A DNA stretch of 64,000 nucleotides from Melieria omissa (GCA_963971225.1 OZ020267.1:29272298-29336297), one strand, 5' to 3'. Shown: positions 35,073-48,600, counted from the stretch's first letter. Numbers and translations: made by a program. Notes: a model not told the origin generated them from the letters alone.

Positions 35073-36347
35073 ATGGAGCTGCGAGTGGGCAACAAATATC
35101 GACTGGGCCGCAAAATTGGATCCGGCTCGTTCGGCGACATTTACCTGGGCACAACCATCAACACAGGCGAGGAGGTCGCCATCAAGCTGGAATGCATACG
35201 CACCAAACACCCGCAGCTGCACATCGAATCCAAGTTCTACAAAACGATGCAGGGCGGCATCGGCATACCGCGCATCATCTGGTGCGGCTCCGAAGGCGAC
35301 TACAATGTCATGGTGATGGAGCTGCTCGGCCCGTCGCTGGAGGATCTGTTCAATTTCTGCTCGCGCCGCTTCTCGCTAAAGACGGTGCTGTTGCTCGCCG
35401 ACCAGATGATCTCGCGCATCGACTACATTCACTCGCGCGACTTCATACACCGAGACATCAAGCCCGATAACTTCCTGATGGGTCTGGGCAAGAAGGGCAA
35501 CCTCGTGTACATCATTGACTTTGGTCTGGCGAAGAAGTTCCGCGACGCGCGCTCTCTAAAGCACATACCGTACCGGGAAAACAAAAACTTGACCGGCACC
35601 GCACGCTACGCCTCGATCAACACACATCTGGGTATCGAGCAGTCGCGCCGCGACGATCTCGAGTCACTCGGCTACGTGCTCATGTATTTCAATTTGGGCG
35701 CCCTACCGTGGCAAGGTCTGAAGGCGGCCAACAAGCGCCAGAAGTACGAACGCATCTCGGAGAAGAAGCTGTCGACGACAATCATGTCGCTGTGCAAGGG
35801 CTTCCCCAGCGAGTTTGTCAACTACTTGAATTTCTGCCGCCAGATGCACTTTGAGCAGCGCCCCGACTACTGCTATTTGCGGAAACTGTTCCGCAATCTT
35901 TTCCATCGCCTCGGCTTCACGTACGACTACGTATTTGATTGGAACCAGCTGAAGTTCGGCGGGCCGCGCAATCCACAGGCCATACAGCAGCAGCAGGACG
36001 GCGAGGGCCAGCCGGAGGCGTCCGCTTCGCAGCAACAGCACCAGCACAATCAGAAGCAGCTGGCCAGCGGCGTGGCGGCGGCCGTGAGCACTACACAGAT
36101 CCTGAACGCGGGCGGCGGCGGCGCGCAGACATTGGTGAGCAGTAGCGGCGCCATGGTGGGCGGCACCTCGCAGATGGTGGTGGGTGGCAACGGCGGCTTG
36201 AACATGGACGACTCAATGGCGGCCACGAACTCGTCACGTCCGCCCTACGACACACCGGAGCGGCGCCCTTCGATTCGCATGCGTCCGGGCGGCGGCGGCG
36301 GAGTGCAGCCGGGCGGCGTGGTCAACGACGTGAGAATCGCGAAATAA
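35073..36347 (+). CDS. dco: Casein kinase 1 delta/epsilon, discs overgrown / doubletime
   Basis: A 424-aa Ser/Thr kinase in a single coding exon. In flies this kinase phosphorylates PERIOD in the circadian clock and acts in Hippo, Wnt and Hedgehog signalling, in cytoplasm and nucleus. The kinase domain spans about residues 9-280: glycine loop GSGSFG (16-21), ATP lysine K38, catalytic HRDIKPDN with D128, DFG at 149-151, and the CK1-specific [13 protein letters not shown] activation segment. P47 and M80, sites of the classic short- and long-period doubletime alleles, are wild type. A nuclear-localisation-type basic stretch [12 protein letters not shown] follows near 220. The C-terminal tail is Gln/His-rich, then Gly-rich, and keeps the conserved [20 protein letters not shown] block. 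Length is close to the Drosophila protein (440 aa). The start is chosen at MELRVGNKY, the invariant family N terminus; the leader exon begins at 34,962 after an acceptor. Confidence 0.97.
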   Translation: MELRVGNKYRLGRKIGSGSFGDIYLGTTINTGEEVAIKLECIRTKHPQLHIESKFYKTMQGGIGIPRIIWCGSEGDYNVMVMELLGPSLEDLFNFCSRRFSLKTVLLLADQMISRIDYIHSRDFIHRDIKPDNFLMGLGKKGNLVYIIDFGLAKKFRDARSLKHIPYRENKNLTGTARYASINTHLGIEQSRRDDLESLGYVLMYFNLGALPWQGLKAANKRQKYERISEKKLSTTIMSLCKGFPSEFVNYLNFCRQMHFEQRPDYCYLRKLFRNLFHRLGFTYDYVFDWNQLKFGGPRNPQAIQQQQDGEGQPEASASQQQHQHNQKQLASGVAAAVSTTQILNAGGGGAQTLVSSSGAMVGGTSQMVVGGNGGLNMDDSMAATNSSRPPYDTPERRPSIRMRPGGGGGVQPGGVVNDVRIAK

Positions 36348-39300
36348 TATTTTATTGTTTAGATTTTGAGTATGATAATTGAACGCTAGTTAATAGAGTA
36401 GGTCGTCTTCGCGTAGTTTTAGACATTTTAGATTTTTAAATTCGTTTAATTTCACTGCGTCACCGGGTCAATGTCGGTGTCGTCGCTGTCATCGTTTACG
36501 GGTGTTTTGTACTCCATCCACACGGCGCAGTGGTGCCACTGGCATTGACGATGATGGGAAGAAGCGCATTTCGGCACCGCCAATGACGCAAATGGCAGCA
36601 CCACAGTAACACGACAACAGCAACAGCAGCGCGAAGCCAACTGCGCAGTAATACGAATGCAAGGATGAACTTACACAAACATTTCAACCGCAACCGAGCA
36701 ACGCAGATTGCATTAGCAATGATTCGAAGATGCGAGCGAGCTGGCGATGCGCCGTGCGATGGTGTTCGTTGCAAGGAAGCAAAGCATACAAAACATAAAT
36801 ACATAACTGCTAATATATGCGAACTGTATGTATTGTATACACTCACACACTATATATACAACTATATATATATACATACTAGTATATATATATGCGTAGT
36901 TATATATAAATATGGAAATACTTGTATTAATTAAGTTCATATTCGTAAATCAAAAGTTCGGCAATGAAATAGCTGTTGAAAACTTTGCTCGATTTTGAAA
37001 TTGAACACACGCCAAGCAAGCAAAACACAACTGAAATACAAACCGTAACCACAACAAAAAAATGTACTTGCAAATAGAAAAATGCAACTCACAACAATTA
37101 GGAAACTACAGAAACTGAAAGTCGGATTTTCTTGGTTGCTACGAAGTTCTATGCTGCAGCGAAAATTCATAATTATCCAATTAAAAAAAAAAAAAAAATT
37201 TAAAGAAAAAAATAAAATCCAACCTTGAATGAATGGATGATAAAATTTATTCAAACATACATAAACTAAACACCCACACACACACACACACATACACACT
37301 AGCATTGTATATTTATATAACGATTCTTTAAGTTTAATTCTAATTCTAATTCATAAATTTTATTAAAAAGAAATTTTGGAAATATTTTATTTTTGAAAAT
37401 TTAAAATTTTAGTTTTTCTCCTTCGCTACGCCTTAAGTGATAATTCGCATACATAACAGAAACGATAAGCATAAATTCTTTGGAACGCAACTAACGACAC
37501 AGACATGCCGAAGAAGACCAACAACTTTGCACAGAAACCAGTGGCAGTTGGCGCTCTCTTCACTTTGTCTGATTGTTGAACATATATACCTACCACATAC
37601 ATATATGTATGCTAAATGTAAGCGATTTCATATTGTACGCTAAGTAATCGTTAAGCCTTATCACACACACTTCACAGTACTGGCAATTACGAGCGGTGCT
37701 GTGCAAGCGAGGAGAATGTTCACCTTATGCTGCATTTACAATTTCGATTTCAATACAGTCGAGTCAGCAGGGCGCCAGTGTGGTGGCAGCAACTGGTCGG
37801 CCGGCTGGCTTTTGAGGCGCTTTGACAAAATTCAACTTGCTCAGCATTGCTTTTAAGGGGATCATTTATATTCTCAAAGTCTTGCAATAATACATTCAGA
37901 AATATTTGATTTACTCTTTAACATTGGATCACTTTAGACTATTTGTTCAATAATCTTATAACTAGATTTATGCGGCAAAACAGTGCACTAGTGCCCAAAC
38001 ACTTCCTTGCTGGCATGATTACGCGCAGCTGCGCGGGAAAGAGGTTTTGCAATACGCAGCAAACTCGCATGCGATACATTAATTTATAGCTTTAAATATA
38101 TCTCAAAATTTCACACTACTTAAATACAATTAAATTAAATTTGATTTGCATTTGTTTTGGTATCTTTCGCTGAAATGAAAAGTAAAACAAAACGGCAATG
38201 AAATGCGCATTAATTCGCCACAAATACTTTGCACTGCGTATGTATGAATGAGTATGATGTCTCTTATATATACACAATGTTTGATTTATAAAATTGTTTT
38301 GTTTCAAAACCAGCTGCAACTACAAACCGCAGCAGATGGCGTCAAGTTAGTGTTTGCTGCAACAAACAAACAAACAAACATTTATTAATTTAACAATAAT
38401 AATAATAATACTGCTAGACTAAGTGATTGTGTAAAAAGAAATATATAGGAAGGAACTCAACTGAACAAAAACTAAAAACCTAAACAAGCAACTTTAATTA
38501 ATTGTAATTTTGAATAAACTACCATTAACTATAAATAACAAACGACAAAGGACACGTAGCAGGCGTCCCTAATTAGTAATAGTGACTAGTAATTTTAAAT
38601 TTAATGCAAATATGAATATGGAAATAAAACTTACAGCTATGAAATGAAATTAACACACCGGTCGGAATGTTTAATTTATGCACAGAGCCAACAAATGTAA
38701 TTAGAATTGCAGCTGTTGATTTGGCTATAAGCATTGCAATTGATTTGGTTAGTTTCTTAACAAGAGGAACAAACATGGGCGCAATGAAAGTTGTGCAACC
38801 ATCAGCTGAAGTTGCTTGTCGTTGAACTTGTAGACTTCAAATTGCGCCGCTTTCGACTAAAGTCTGCGCTCAGCTGTCAAGCGTTTTCTTGCATTGGTTT
38901 CTTCTTGACTTAGTTTTCTAATCTTATAAATGCCAGTAGCTCGTTTCGTGTTTCGGATCTTTAACTCTCTATGTGTTCATTTTGATTTTGTATGGAATAA
39001 GTAATTCTATTTATAATTGCGGCGTTGGGTGTTTTATTTTAATATTTTCGATTCTGCAAAAAATATCCCATAAGCATAAAACATATACATGCGGTATATA
39101 TTAGCAACAACAAGATACCAACTGAATTTAGATATTAATATAAACAAATAAATAATGTATGAATGTGCGTAAACTTAAGCTAAACTACAACCAAGAAATA
39201 ATAACAAAAACAACAACAATACAAACAATTGCAAGCAAACCAACAAAGAAATAAAAAATGCAAAAAATACTAAAATTAAATAAATAAATAGCGTTTATGA

Positions 39301-39740
39301 AATTTTGTGTATAAGTGGAAATGAAAAATTATGCAAGTTGCATTAGCCGTAAACACAAAGCAACAACAAATGAAACATAAACAAAACAAAATAAACAAAT
39401 TCAATACTAAAAAGACAACATACAAAATCAATTGAGAACTTAGCTATTATAGAAATATTATACAATTTAGCCAGCGTACATATTATTAAAGTGATATTTC
39501 TTTTAATTATATTGCGTTTTATTTCATTTATGCCTTTTTTCGACTTTTTGTGTTTGGTTGTGGCCTGCAGTGTTGAGTTGAGTGGCATTGTCAAAGTCTA
39601 AACAATGTCTACGAATACTTATTGGCATTGCAATGCCTTCAGTAGAGCTTCTTAAAGCAGAATTCATTGGTCAAAAGTTGTAAGAATTTTTCGAAATTTA
39701 AAAAAATTAAATTCTTAACACATGTGACTACTGCCTTGGA

Positions 39741-39886
39741 CAGTGGCGGATTCAGAAGATGGCTTGAAATAGGATCGATCGACTTTAAAACTTCATACAA
39801 ATTAAAACACATAAACGTAAACATTTATGAATATTAAAGAATAACTTTTCAAAACCCAGTACAATATTTTTCTGTATTCGCACCTA
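39741..39886. mobile_element. hAT-type miniature element, diverged copy
   Basis: It begins CAGTGGCGGATTCAG and ends CTGTATTCGCACCTA, flanked by GCCTTGGA and GCTTTGGG (six of eight). Its interior ACTTCATACAAATTAAAA aligns with the copies at 19,050 and 41,054. The G-runs and C-runs seen in the other copies are eroded, so this is the oldest of the four. Confidence 0.65.
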
Positions 39887-40015
39887 GCTTTGGGTATCGA
39901 ATTCGATTCAAAATTATTTGAATGTTTGGTTTGAGTTACAGGCAAATCGAAGCATTTTGGGCATTTTTTAACTAAAACTTGCCAACAAATTTCATAGAAA
40001 ATTAAACTTCATCTA

Positions 40016-40399
40016 ATTCTGTTTTTACACGGTAGATTGGTTCCAAGAAAAACCGTGTAAAAAAAGACATTGAGCGTATCTCTAAAACCTATTAATATTA
40101 GTGAAAAACAAGGATTTTTTAAGAACAAGTATTCATGTTTATTTTATAAAATCACATATATAATGTAACAAAATATTAACACATTTCAATTGCTCTGCCA
40201 AGTAAATTTGCTTGTATCCACAAAACGGGAATTCTCCTAAATTTTTGATATGAACACATATTCGAAAAATTAAATCTGACAAAGAAAATTTAAACCCAAA
40301 AGATTTTGAATTGTGCTAAATGGAATAAAATCGGGTAAAACAATTTTAAATTTTTTTATTTGCAAACCGTGTTAAATCAAAACCGTGTAAAAACAGAAT
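40016..40399. mobile_element. TA-flanked inverted-repeat element, 384 bp
   Basis: Perfect 18-bp inverted repeats ATTCTGTTTTTACACGGT at both ends with TA outside (40,014-40,015 and 40,400-40,401). The word ACCGTGTAAAAA recurs just inside each end. No frame is present. The Tc1/mariner or pogo type is inferred from the TA target. Confidence 0.8.
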
Positions 40400-40599
40400 T
40401 AGGTGTACTCAGCAAAATTCATTTTAAAGTGTAAAACCGGTTGAATAGCATAGAATATTTCAATAGAAATTTGCTTAGGGATATCCTAAACAGGTTATTG
40501 ATTGTACTTAAAAAATTATCATAAGATTGAAAATGATAGCAGTTCAATGTGTTTAGAATGTTTTAAAGAAACCTGAAATCAATATTCCAACTTAAAGAT

Positions 40600-41380
40600 T
40601 CGAACTAGAGTCCTGCACGAGTATGAATTGTTGCTATTCGAAAACATTCAAATGCTTTTGAATAGAATACTTCACTTCATCTCTGCGTACCAGTCCGAAT
40701 GAATACGAGTACAGCTCTCTTCGAGTACGAGTAAGCTCCGAACAGAAACGAGTAGACGTACACTATTTATTCATATTCGCTTGAAGCGGGAAAACGAGGA
40801 CAAACGCATTCAAATAATAGTACACACTGCTTCGAATATATTCGAATATACTCGTTTTATTATTCCTAAGATTATTTAGAAATATTTATGTTGTATATTA
40901 ATATTTATTTATTTGTTATGCTACTTTCTTCAATAATTTCCATTTTGCGTATTAACTAATAATCCACTTCAACCACAACACAAGTATACACATGGAAAAG
41001 TAACTTACTGCGCATAAAAATATTCGATGGAACTGTTGATCTTACCTTCTCGACAGTGACGGATTCAGGGGGGTGTTTTGGGGGTTGAAACCCCCCGAAA
41101 TATTTGGATCGCCTATAAAACTACATACAAATTAAAAGGCATTTTACAAATATTAAAGAACTACTTTTTTAAACCCCTCAAAATATTTTTCTGAATCCGC
41201 GCCTGCTTCTCGATTACCGAATGCGAGCACTGCAGCATTCGCTTCTCCCCGAATACGAGCACTGCAGTGTTCGCTATTCACCGAATATGAATAGAAACGA
41301 GAAGCGACGATCGCTGGTTCTCGTTTCTATTCGTTTCGTGTACGCATTCTTCGAATACCAAGTACCCGTACAGTATGTAG
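40600..41380. repeat. GAATACGAG-rich repeat region, split by a hAT-type element
   Basis: From about 40,610 to 40,860, and again at 41,214-41,370, words such as CGAATACGAG, GAATATTCG and ACGAGTA recur in both orientations. At 41,215-41,275 two head-to-tail copies of a 31-bp unit (CCGAATNCGAGCACTGCAGN) are visible. The miniature element at 41,054 interrupts the region. It looks like a compound repeat with palindromic units. Confidence 0.5.
41054..41205. mobile_element. hAT-type miniature element (third GGCGGATTCAG-type copy)
   Basis: It begins CAGTGACGGATTCAG and ends CTGAATCCGCGCCTG, with a perfect 8-bp duplication CTTCTCGA at 41,046-41,053 and 41,206-41,213. It is collinear with the copy at 19,050-19,203 over its whole 152 bp, including CTACATACAAATTAAAAGGC, so it is recent. 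Confidence 0.85.
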
Positions 41381-43220
41381 TCGCCAAAATGAATATATTC
41401 ATGCAAGACATTAATTCTAAAACTAATTGTAAAAATTCCAACTGACCAATTTGAATTCTGCTATATAATGTAAACTGATTTAAAAGTCCTTTAGAAACTC
41501 ACAAGCCGGTGCTACAACGTTTTCAAGCTTACTAACAATTTGTATACTGATAAGTTTTTTTGCTAGTTTGAAATAACATCACAATTTCAAATAGACTGAC
41601 AGTCTGACGCGACCAATTTAGTGTAATAATTTGCTACTTCAGTTAAATTTCTCTTAGAAAATCGCTTCAAATTAGCAGAAACTGGTGGAACTTTTAACTG
41701 TTTTCAACAACTTTAGTTATAGTTTAACAACAATTATTAACCAACTGCTAGTAATAATTAATGTCAGCCACACTCAACTGAAGCCAATCAGTAAAAAGAA
41801 AAAGCTTAACTGCAGATGTTGAAAAGAACGTTGCATTGTAAATAATGAACGCAACGTGTGATGCTGTGCCAGTGAAGCGATTTAATGTTTAGCGTTTAGC
41901 AAATTTATACATTTTTATTCACATTTTTAATTCCACCTCAACACACACATTTACATAAATTGCCTAATTAACAAGCAGTACTAATAAATTTACAGTAAGC
42001 GCATTAAATGTCCATTAATGAATTAAGCTTCTATGGGAAAAATTAATTTAGTGCCGAATTATTTGTATATTCGAAAATGTATAAAACACTTAACAGCGCA
42101 AGAAATTTCACTCAAATTGGAGAAAAAAATGCATTAGCAAAGAAAATGTGAAAAATCACAGCCGCAAGCAAGAAAATTGCAAACTTAATTAAAAAACAAA
42201 AATTATAACAGCAAACAAAAACCACCACAGTGATATGAATTACAACAAACAAACAAAAAACACAAGGAACAAAAAAATTAGCTTAAACAAAAATTGTCGC
42301 GTACTAATAACCTAAACAAATACCAACAAAAATGCTAAACAGAAAACCCAAACAAAGTAAAAAAAATTTAATAAATGACAAGAACAACAGAACAATTTAA
42401 ATTTTTAACTTAAACTTGAACTTTACATAACTTATTTAATTGTATTATATTAAAAATAATATTAACTAAATATAGAAAAAAATAAAAATTACATTAAATG
42501 GAACAAATATTGCAACAGCAGTGGCCCATAATTACAAATATTCACTAAATAACTAATGGGCAAAATCATAATTACGGCAAAGGGTAAATTAATCTCGATC
42601 TCGAATTTCGTTTATGTTGTGTGTCGCAATCGTTTGGCAAACACAGCCGCAGGTCCGCAACTGGTCAGTGCCGAATGCAGGCAGTTTTACCCGCCAAACC
42701 GCACCCACACACACACACACACACACGTTTAGCATCGGAATCAAAAGTAGCGAACGAAGCCAAGGACACAACTCCTTAAATCCAACACATACAACTCAAA
42801 TTTAAGCCAGTGATACTCGTTGCATTCGTTTCGAACGATGAGAATAATAACAAAACGAAAAGCGCAAATGAAATGAATATGAAACACATTCAAATGCAAA
42901 ACAAAATTATTTAACAAAGAAAACACAAGAAAACCATTTACAAATTGTCATTGTAATGTTTAAGGGATACAATTGTGAACAGAAAATAAAAAATAATAAC
43001 AAGCATAACAATAAAATTAATGGTGATGCAAAATGAAGTGAAAATTATGAGCAGAAAATGTCGAATTATTGCATGAAAAGCGAATAAAATCGATTTTCAG
43101 AAAAATAACAAACGATTTGGCCTTTTTTTGGTATTGTTAAATGAACAGGAAACAAGTTTCTAACGGTAAGTGAGAGGAATTGATGTGACCAGCGGCTCGA
43201 TCACAAGTCTGGGCGATATA

Positions 43221-43737
43221 CGTGGGTGGTCCGATAAGTACTTAGCCTACAAAAGAAAAACCAAAATTTTGGAAAAGTGACGATTTATTTCTCAACGTAG
43301 TCTCCTTTCAACTCGATACACTTGACCCAGCGATGCTCCAACTTCTTTAACCCGTCTGAAAAATACGTTTTCTGGAGGCCTCCGTGGCGGCGATAACCTC
43401 CTCATTCGACTCAAATTTCTGCACGGCGAGTGACTTTTTCAAGTTTGGAAACAAAAAGAAGTCACACGGGGCCAAATCTGGAGAATACGGTGGATGGGGC
43501 AGCTGTTCGTAGCCTAATGCGACCAATTTGGCGAATAACCGACCGATATTGCTCTTTTCCCCATTTTTCTGAAACCTGCGGACACGTTCGTTTCCACACG
43601 CGGTCAAAACTACAAATCTAATATGGCTGAAATTTTGACAGTAGCCGTCTACCAGGATGTACTACACGATAGTAAATTTCTCTTACGATAGTGGCACCAT
43701 CGGGCGGTGGGGCTAAGTACTTATCTGACTGCCCACG
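43221..43737 (-). mobile_element. Internally deleted mariner transposon
   Basis: Inverted repeats of about 28 bp (CGTGGGTGGTCCGATAAGTA at the left, CGTGGGCAGTCAGATAAGTA inverted at the right), with TA at 43,219-43,220 and 43,738-43,739. At 517 bp it is less than half the length of a full mariner of about 1.3 kb. On the minus strand it keeps the transposase C terminus (43,347-43,550). Confidence 0.85.
43347..43607 (-). pseudogene. C-terminal mariner transposase remnant
   Basis: The frame reads LFAKLVALGYEQLPHPPYSP, then DLAPCDFFLFPNLKKSLAVQ and a short tail to a stop. HPPYSPDLAPCDFFLFPNLK is the signature around the third catalytic Asp of DD34D mariner transposases. The first two catalytic residues lie in the deleted part, so the product cannot transpose. 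The upstream ATG of this frame sits near the deletion junction. Confidence 0.8.
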
Positions 43738-43921
43738 TAGAAGACTTTTCTTTCAGAGACTAACAAATAATTTAAAAATATATTCGGGTCTATGCATAGT
43801 TAAATACATAAAGTGAATCAGGGATACATTTCTCGAAATTTGGCATAGTCTCTTTTCAGTGCCTGTTTTAGGTCAAAAAACGTGTGGATACTATATTTTT
43901 ATATTTTTTGTATTTTTGATA

Positions 43922-44462
43922 CAATGCCCTGTCAATATAACTGTGATAATCCTTAGATTATTTTTTGAGAGACTTATACATTCCTCGAATCTTTTCTTGT
44001 TGTAAGATCCAATAATCATCTTGGAATGTTCAAGGCCTAGTTGATTTCCCCAGTATTGATTCCGGATGATTATCTCGTCTTTCCTGGAAAGGTTCTGGGT
44101 CGACGGGTTTTGGGGTAGACGCCCCCCTTGCAAGTTTGTCGGTCCCATCAAAACCGGCATGACACGGAACCCAGAGAACCCATACCTGATTGTAACGGCC
44201 AAGTTCGTTCAGCTTCTCAAGGCATTCGGACACCAGTTTCGAGGATACCTGGTAGGATTTTAATGCCTTGATTGCCGCTTGGCTGTCTGACAGGATTGCG
44301 ATCTTTCAGTTCCGGTATTTCCTCACCAGATTGAAGTGAACGCACCTTTCAATGGCGTTTATTTCCGCCTGGAAAATGGTGGTTTGCCTTCCTGTAGGTT
44401 CCGAGTATCTAATCCCCGGTCCATACATCCCGATTCCGGTACCTTCTTCCGTTAGGGAGCAG
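43922..44462 (-). mobile_element. Decayed non-LTR retrotransposon fragment (RNase H region)
   Basis: The minus strand encodes, in two shifted frames, SDSQAAIKALKSYQ-type and YNQVWVLWVPCHAGFDGTDK segments of RNase H, then LEHSKMIIGSYNKKRFEEC and RIITVILTGHC, matching the element at 32,057-32,691. At least one frameshift and an in-frame stop interrupt it. The 3' portion and tail are missing. Confidence 0.7.
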
Positions 44463-45630
44463 TACCGAAAGGTTTAATTGAATTAGTCGAAATCTTGTCA
44501 GCATATTTGCATTTCATTTTCGTTTAAAAGTAAACCTAAATTCCCTCAGCAATGTGTATAAAATTGCTAAAAAACTGGAGGCCCTCGCCATTTTATGATA
44601 CCAAGTCCGAGTGAGATTAATGCTTGTAGCATATATCTCGTAACAATGCCAAGATAACGTTTTATCATTTATTATGTGCACAAGTGACACATTATATTAT
44701 GTATTCCTCTTTTGTAACAAGTTCTCCGGAAGCTACTCTATGAGTTCCTGTTATTTTTAATTCTCCAATTTCTTCGTGTGTAAGGCATGGTGTTGTTGTT
44801 GTATGCAATTGAAACCTGCATCGAACAGAACTGCGGTTCGACCACGTCACATAAACATTCATGACTAGGGGGGAGTAACTGTAAACTGCGCCGGCATCGA
44901 TTACCCTTCAGCAAACCCACTATTACTCACACACTAACGCTTTTATATCATTAACTCCATTTAGATTGTCATAAAAGCAGCATTTTCGTGTTCTACTCAA
45001 AACCTACTGATTTCAGTAAATTGTTTTGATAGCTTATGCTAAAGTGGAAACCATCTTACTATCGCATTACCAACAACAGTGCATGAAAATAATCGGTTTT
45101 GAACTTGACTAGCGAATGCGTGTGATTTGGACCAATCAGAAAACGACATTTGGTGGAACTCTCCCGCTCACTGGCAGTGTGGTGTGTGCGCCAATTTGCA
45201 AATTTAATTCAATCAGTGAAATGTTTTCAAACCATTTTCAAGACCTCATATTTACAATAAAGCACTAAAACATCAGTTGTACACTAATTAAATTAGAGTA
45301 TGTTTTCTTTGCTCAATTAAAACTGCATTTCAAATACATTTTGCGTACTCCAACATTGTTTTCACTAATCTCTGCGTATTATGCCAGCTTCATAGTACGC
45401 AAATACGCAACTCTGTGGGTTTGCTTTGTTCCCCTTTTCGGAGAGCGGTGAATGCATTTTAAACGGTGCCAATTGGATTTTATTTTGCAGTTGTTGGACA
45501 AACGAGAAGGCAGAAATTTGCCGAAAGATTAGCAGTTCTTGAAGCAGCGCAGCGCATTAAATAAATAATTTTTTGCCATAAATTCAGCCACAAAAACTTT
45601 CGCGCTCCCTGACGTTAGGCAAAAGGGAAA

Positions 45631-48600
45631 ATGAAGTATTTGCTGCTGGTTGGTTTGCTGCTCCTGGCAGGTTTGTTTAATTTTTTTATTCTTTTTTTCG
45701 CAGCGTCAAAAACTGTCACGCCGGCACATGCTTTCGTTTTGCGTGTTTTCAGCAAAATTACGATAACTTTCTTTTGAAAATTTGCAGGTCTCAGTGAGAT
45801 TCGCTGCGAGGAGAGTACCGACGATGCGCCCACCACGGAAAAAATTGACCTGGACTTGGGTTCATTCAAAGAAGGTTCGAGAACAGGTAAGTCACCACCC
45901 CACCGCTAGCGGCGTTTGAGTACGCTTTGTAATCTGCCATTTCTGCACACGTCATTAAAATTATTCTTGACCGTGCAATTCGCTTCGCTGAGATAAGGTT
46001 TTACGAAGCCATGGTTGATGATATGGCTAACGCCCCCTTTATTTTTTTCTTCGGTATAGATTCGGATGCCTTGAAGCGCGAGGAAGAAGCTGTCAAATTG
46101 GATGGTTTGAACGTGGCACAAATGAAGGAAATCAGAGAAAAGGTGAGTGTTACAAGAAGCTGCACTTTGTTGAATTAACCCAGCTTCGCCTCAGAAAACA
46201 ATGTCGTATATCCTGCTAGGCTCAATGGAACATACGACATTCGTTTTCTGAGGCGACGAATTATGGTCAAACGATTTGTTTAATATTAGCTTAAAGAATC
46301 TACATACCAGAACTATGAAGAGAAATAGAATAGTTCCGACCGCTAGGCGATATAGTTTAAGGATATTTGTCGAAAACTGACATAAAGAAAACGCTAACAA
46401 TTTCAAAATCTAAACGTGGCAGCAATTCTGTGGTCAAAAGCAATAACCGCTTAAGTCGACTTAAGAAGAAATTGAGTTGTGGATGCCACCACTTTCTCTT
46501 GACTGTGCTTTACGTTTGTGTAAAATCGGGGAGTTTGTAACTTTAAAATAAAAAACGTTATTAATTAAAACCTATTCGCATTCCCATAACGAACACACTA
46601 CGCGCTAAAACGAGATTGCTCGAAACAGCAATTTTCGACTTAGACAGTTATTGATTTTGATCACAGAATTATGATCATTGTTGCTTGAGTTTGTAAGAAT
46701 CCATAAGACTGTCCAACAGTTGTATGACCTACTCCACTTTCCGGCCACGTCCTTCATTCCACATTTTCCTCAAACTTTTTTATTTACCAAAATTTTTTTC
46801 TTTTTTAGGCTGAGAAATTCGCCTTCCAAACGGAAGTTAATCGCATGATGAAACTCATCATCAATTCACTATACCGCAACAAGGAGATCTTCCTTCGCGA
46901 GCTTATCTCGAATGCTTCCGATGCCATTGACAAGATTCGCCTGCTGGGTCTCACCAACCGAGCCGAACTGGAAAGTAACCCAGAACTGAACATACGCATC
47001 AAGGCCGACAAGGAGAACAAGGTGCTGCACATCATGGACACTGGTATTGGCATGACGCATCAGGATCTGATCAATAATTTGGGTACCATTGCCAAGTCTG
47101 GCACTGCCGATTTCCTGGCCAAAATGCAAGATCCGTCCAAAGCTGATGGCCAGGATATGAACGACATGATTGGTCAGTTTGGCGTTGGTTTCTATTCTGC
47201 CTTTCTGGTTGCCGATCGCGTTGTGGTAACAACAAAGCACAACGATGACAAACAATACATTTGGGAGTCGGATGCGAACAGCTTCAGCATTGTGGAGGAT
47301 CCCCGTGGCGATACACTGAAGCGTGGTTCCATCATCTCGTTGCACTTGAAGGATGAGGCACGTGATTTCCTCGAGGAAGACACTGTGCGCCAGCTGATTC
47401 GCAAATATTCGCAATTCATCAACTTCCCCATACTGATGTGGTCGAGTAAGACTGTTGAGGAGGAGGTGCCCGTAGAAGAGGCGGAAGTCAAGGAGCCCGC
47501 TAAGGACGAAGATGCCGTTGAGGATGGCGATGAAGATGCCAAGGTTGAAGAAGAGCCTGAGGACGCTGAGAAACCTAAATCAAAGAAAGTGTCGAAGACC
47601 GTTTGGGACTGGCAGTTAATTAACGACAGCAAACCCATCTGGACACGCAAACCAGCCGATGTCACCCAAGAAGAGTACAACGAATTCTACAAGACGCTGA
47701 CAAAGGACAACACCGAACCACTGACACACACTCACTTTATTGCCGAGGGCGAAGTGACATTCAGAAGTTTGCTCTTCGTTCCAAAGGTGCAGCCGTCAGA
47801 ATCCTTCAATCGCTATGGCACACAAGCGGACAACATTAAGCTGTATGTGCGTCGCGTCTTTATCACTGACGAATTCAACGACATGATGCCCAACTACCTG
47901 AACTTTGTGCGTGGTGTAGTAGACTCTGACGATCTGCCATTAAATGTGTCTCGCGAGACGCTGCAACAACACAAACTGATCAAGGTGATCAAGAAGAAAC
48001 TGGTTCGCAAGGTGCTGGACATGATACATAAGATCGACAAGGAATTGTACGAAAAGTTCTGGAAGGAATACTCTACCAAGTAAGTTTACTCGCATTGCAC
48101 AGGTGCATGATTTGAATTGCTAATGTTTGCTTTAACTCTGAAATTGTAGCATCAAGCTCGGCATCATGGAAGACCCCAGCAATCGTTCGCGCCTCAGCAA
48201 GTTGCTGCGCTTCCAATCCTCGAATGGCAAAGGTCTGACCTCGCTTGCTGAGTATGTGGAGCGCATGAAGCCAAAGCAGGAAGAAATTTACTTTATTGCT
48301 GGCGCCAATCGCGCAGATGTGGAGAACTCACCATTCGTTGAGCGATTACTGAAAAAGGGTTACGAGGTGCTGTACCTGATCGAAGCTGTGGACGAGTATT
48401 GCATATCGGCGCTGCCAAACTTCGACGGCAAGAGATTCCAGAACGTGGCGAAGGAGGGTTTCAGTCTGAACCAGTCGGAGAAGAACAAGAACAAACATGA
48501 AGAATTGAAGACTGTGTTCCAGCCGCTGCTGACCTGGTTGAACGATGTCGCACTCAAGGACAAGATTCTGCGTGCCGACGTGTCGGAGCGCTTGAGCAGT

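Larger units (their letters stand above)
36348..45630. other. dco 3' UTR and long spacer
   Basis: Immediately after the dco stop, AT- and CA-rich 3' UTR-like sequence runs on. Possible polyadenylation signals AATAAA occur at about 37,212 and 38,512, but I cannot choose among them. Simple repeats: TATATA near 36,850-36,910, CA at 37,274-37,290 and 42,706-42,726, CAAA runs near 38,361-38,380. Transposon remnants inside are listed separately. No further gene is supported before Gp93. Confidence 0.45.

Noticed and set aside
35703..36047. 114-codon frame antisense to dco
   Set aside because: It is the complement of the conserved kinase C-terminal lobe and the Gln-rich tail. Codon conservation belongs to the dco strand.
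46187..46255. MicroRNA precursor in Gp93 intron 3
   Set aside because: The stem is near-perfect and short with a 22-nt loop, more like a miniature transposon than a microRNA. It has no mature-arm asymmetry I can judge, so it is kept only as a hairpin.
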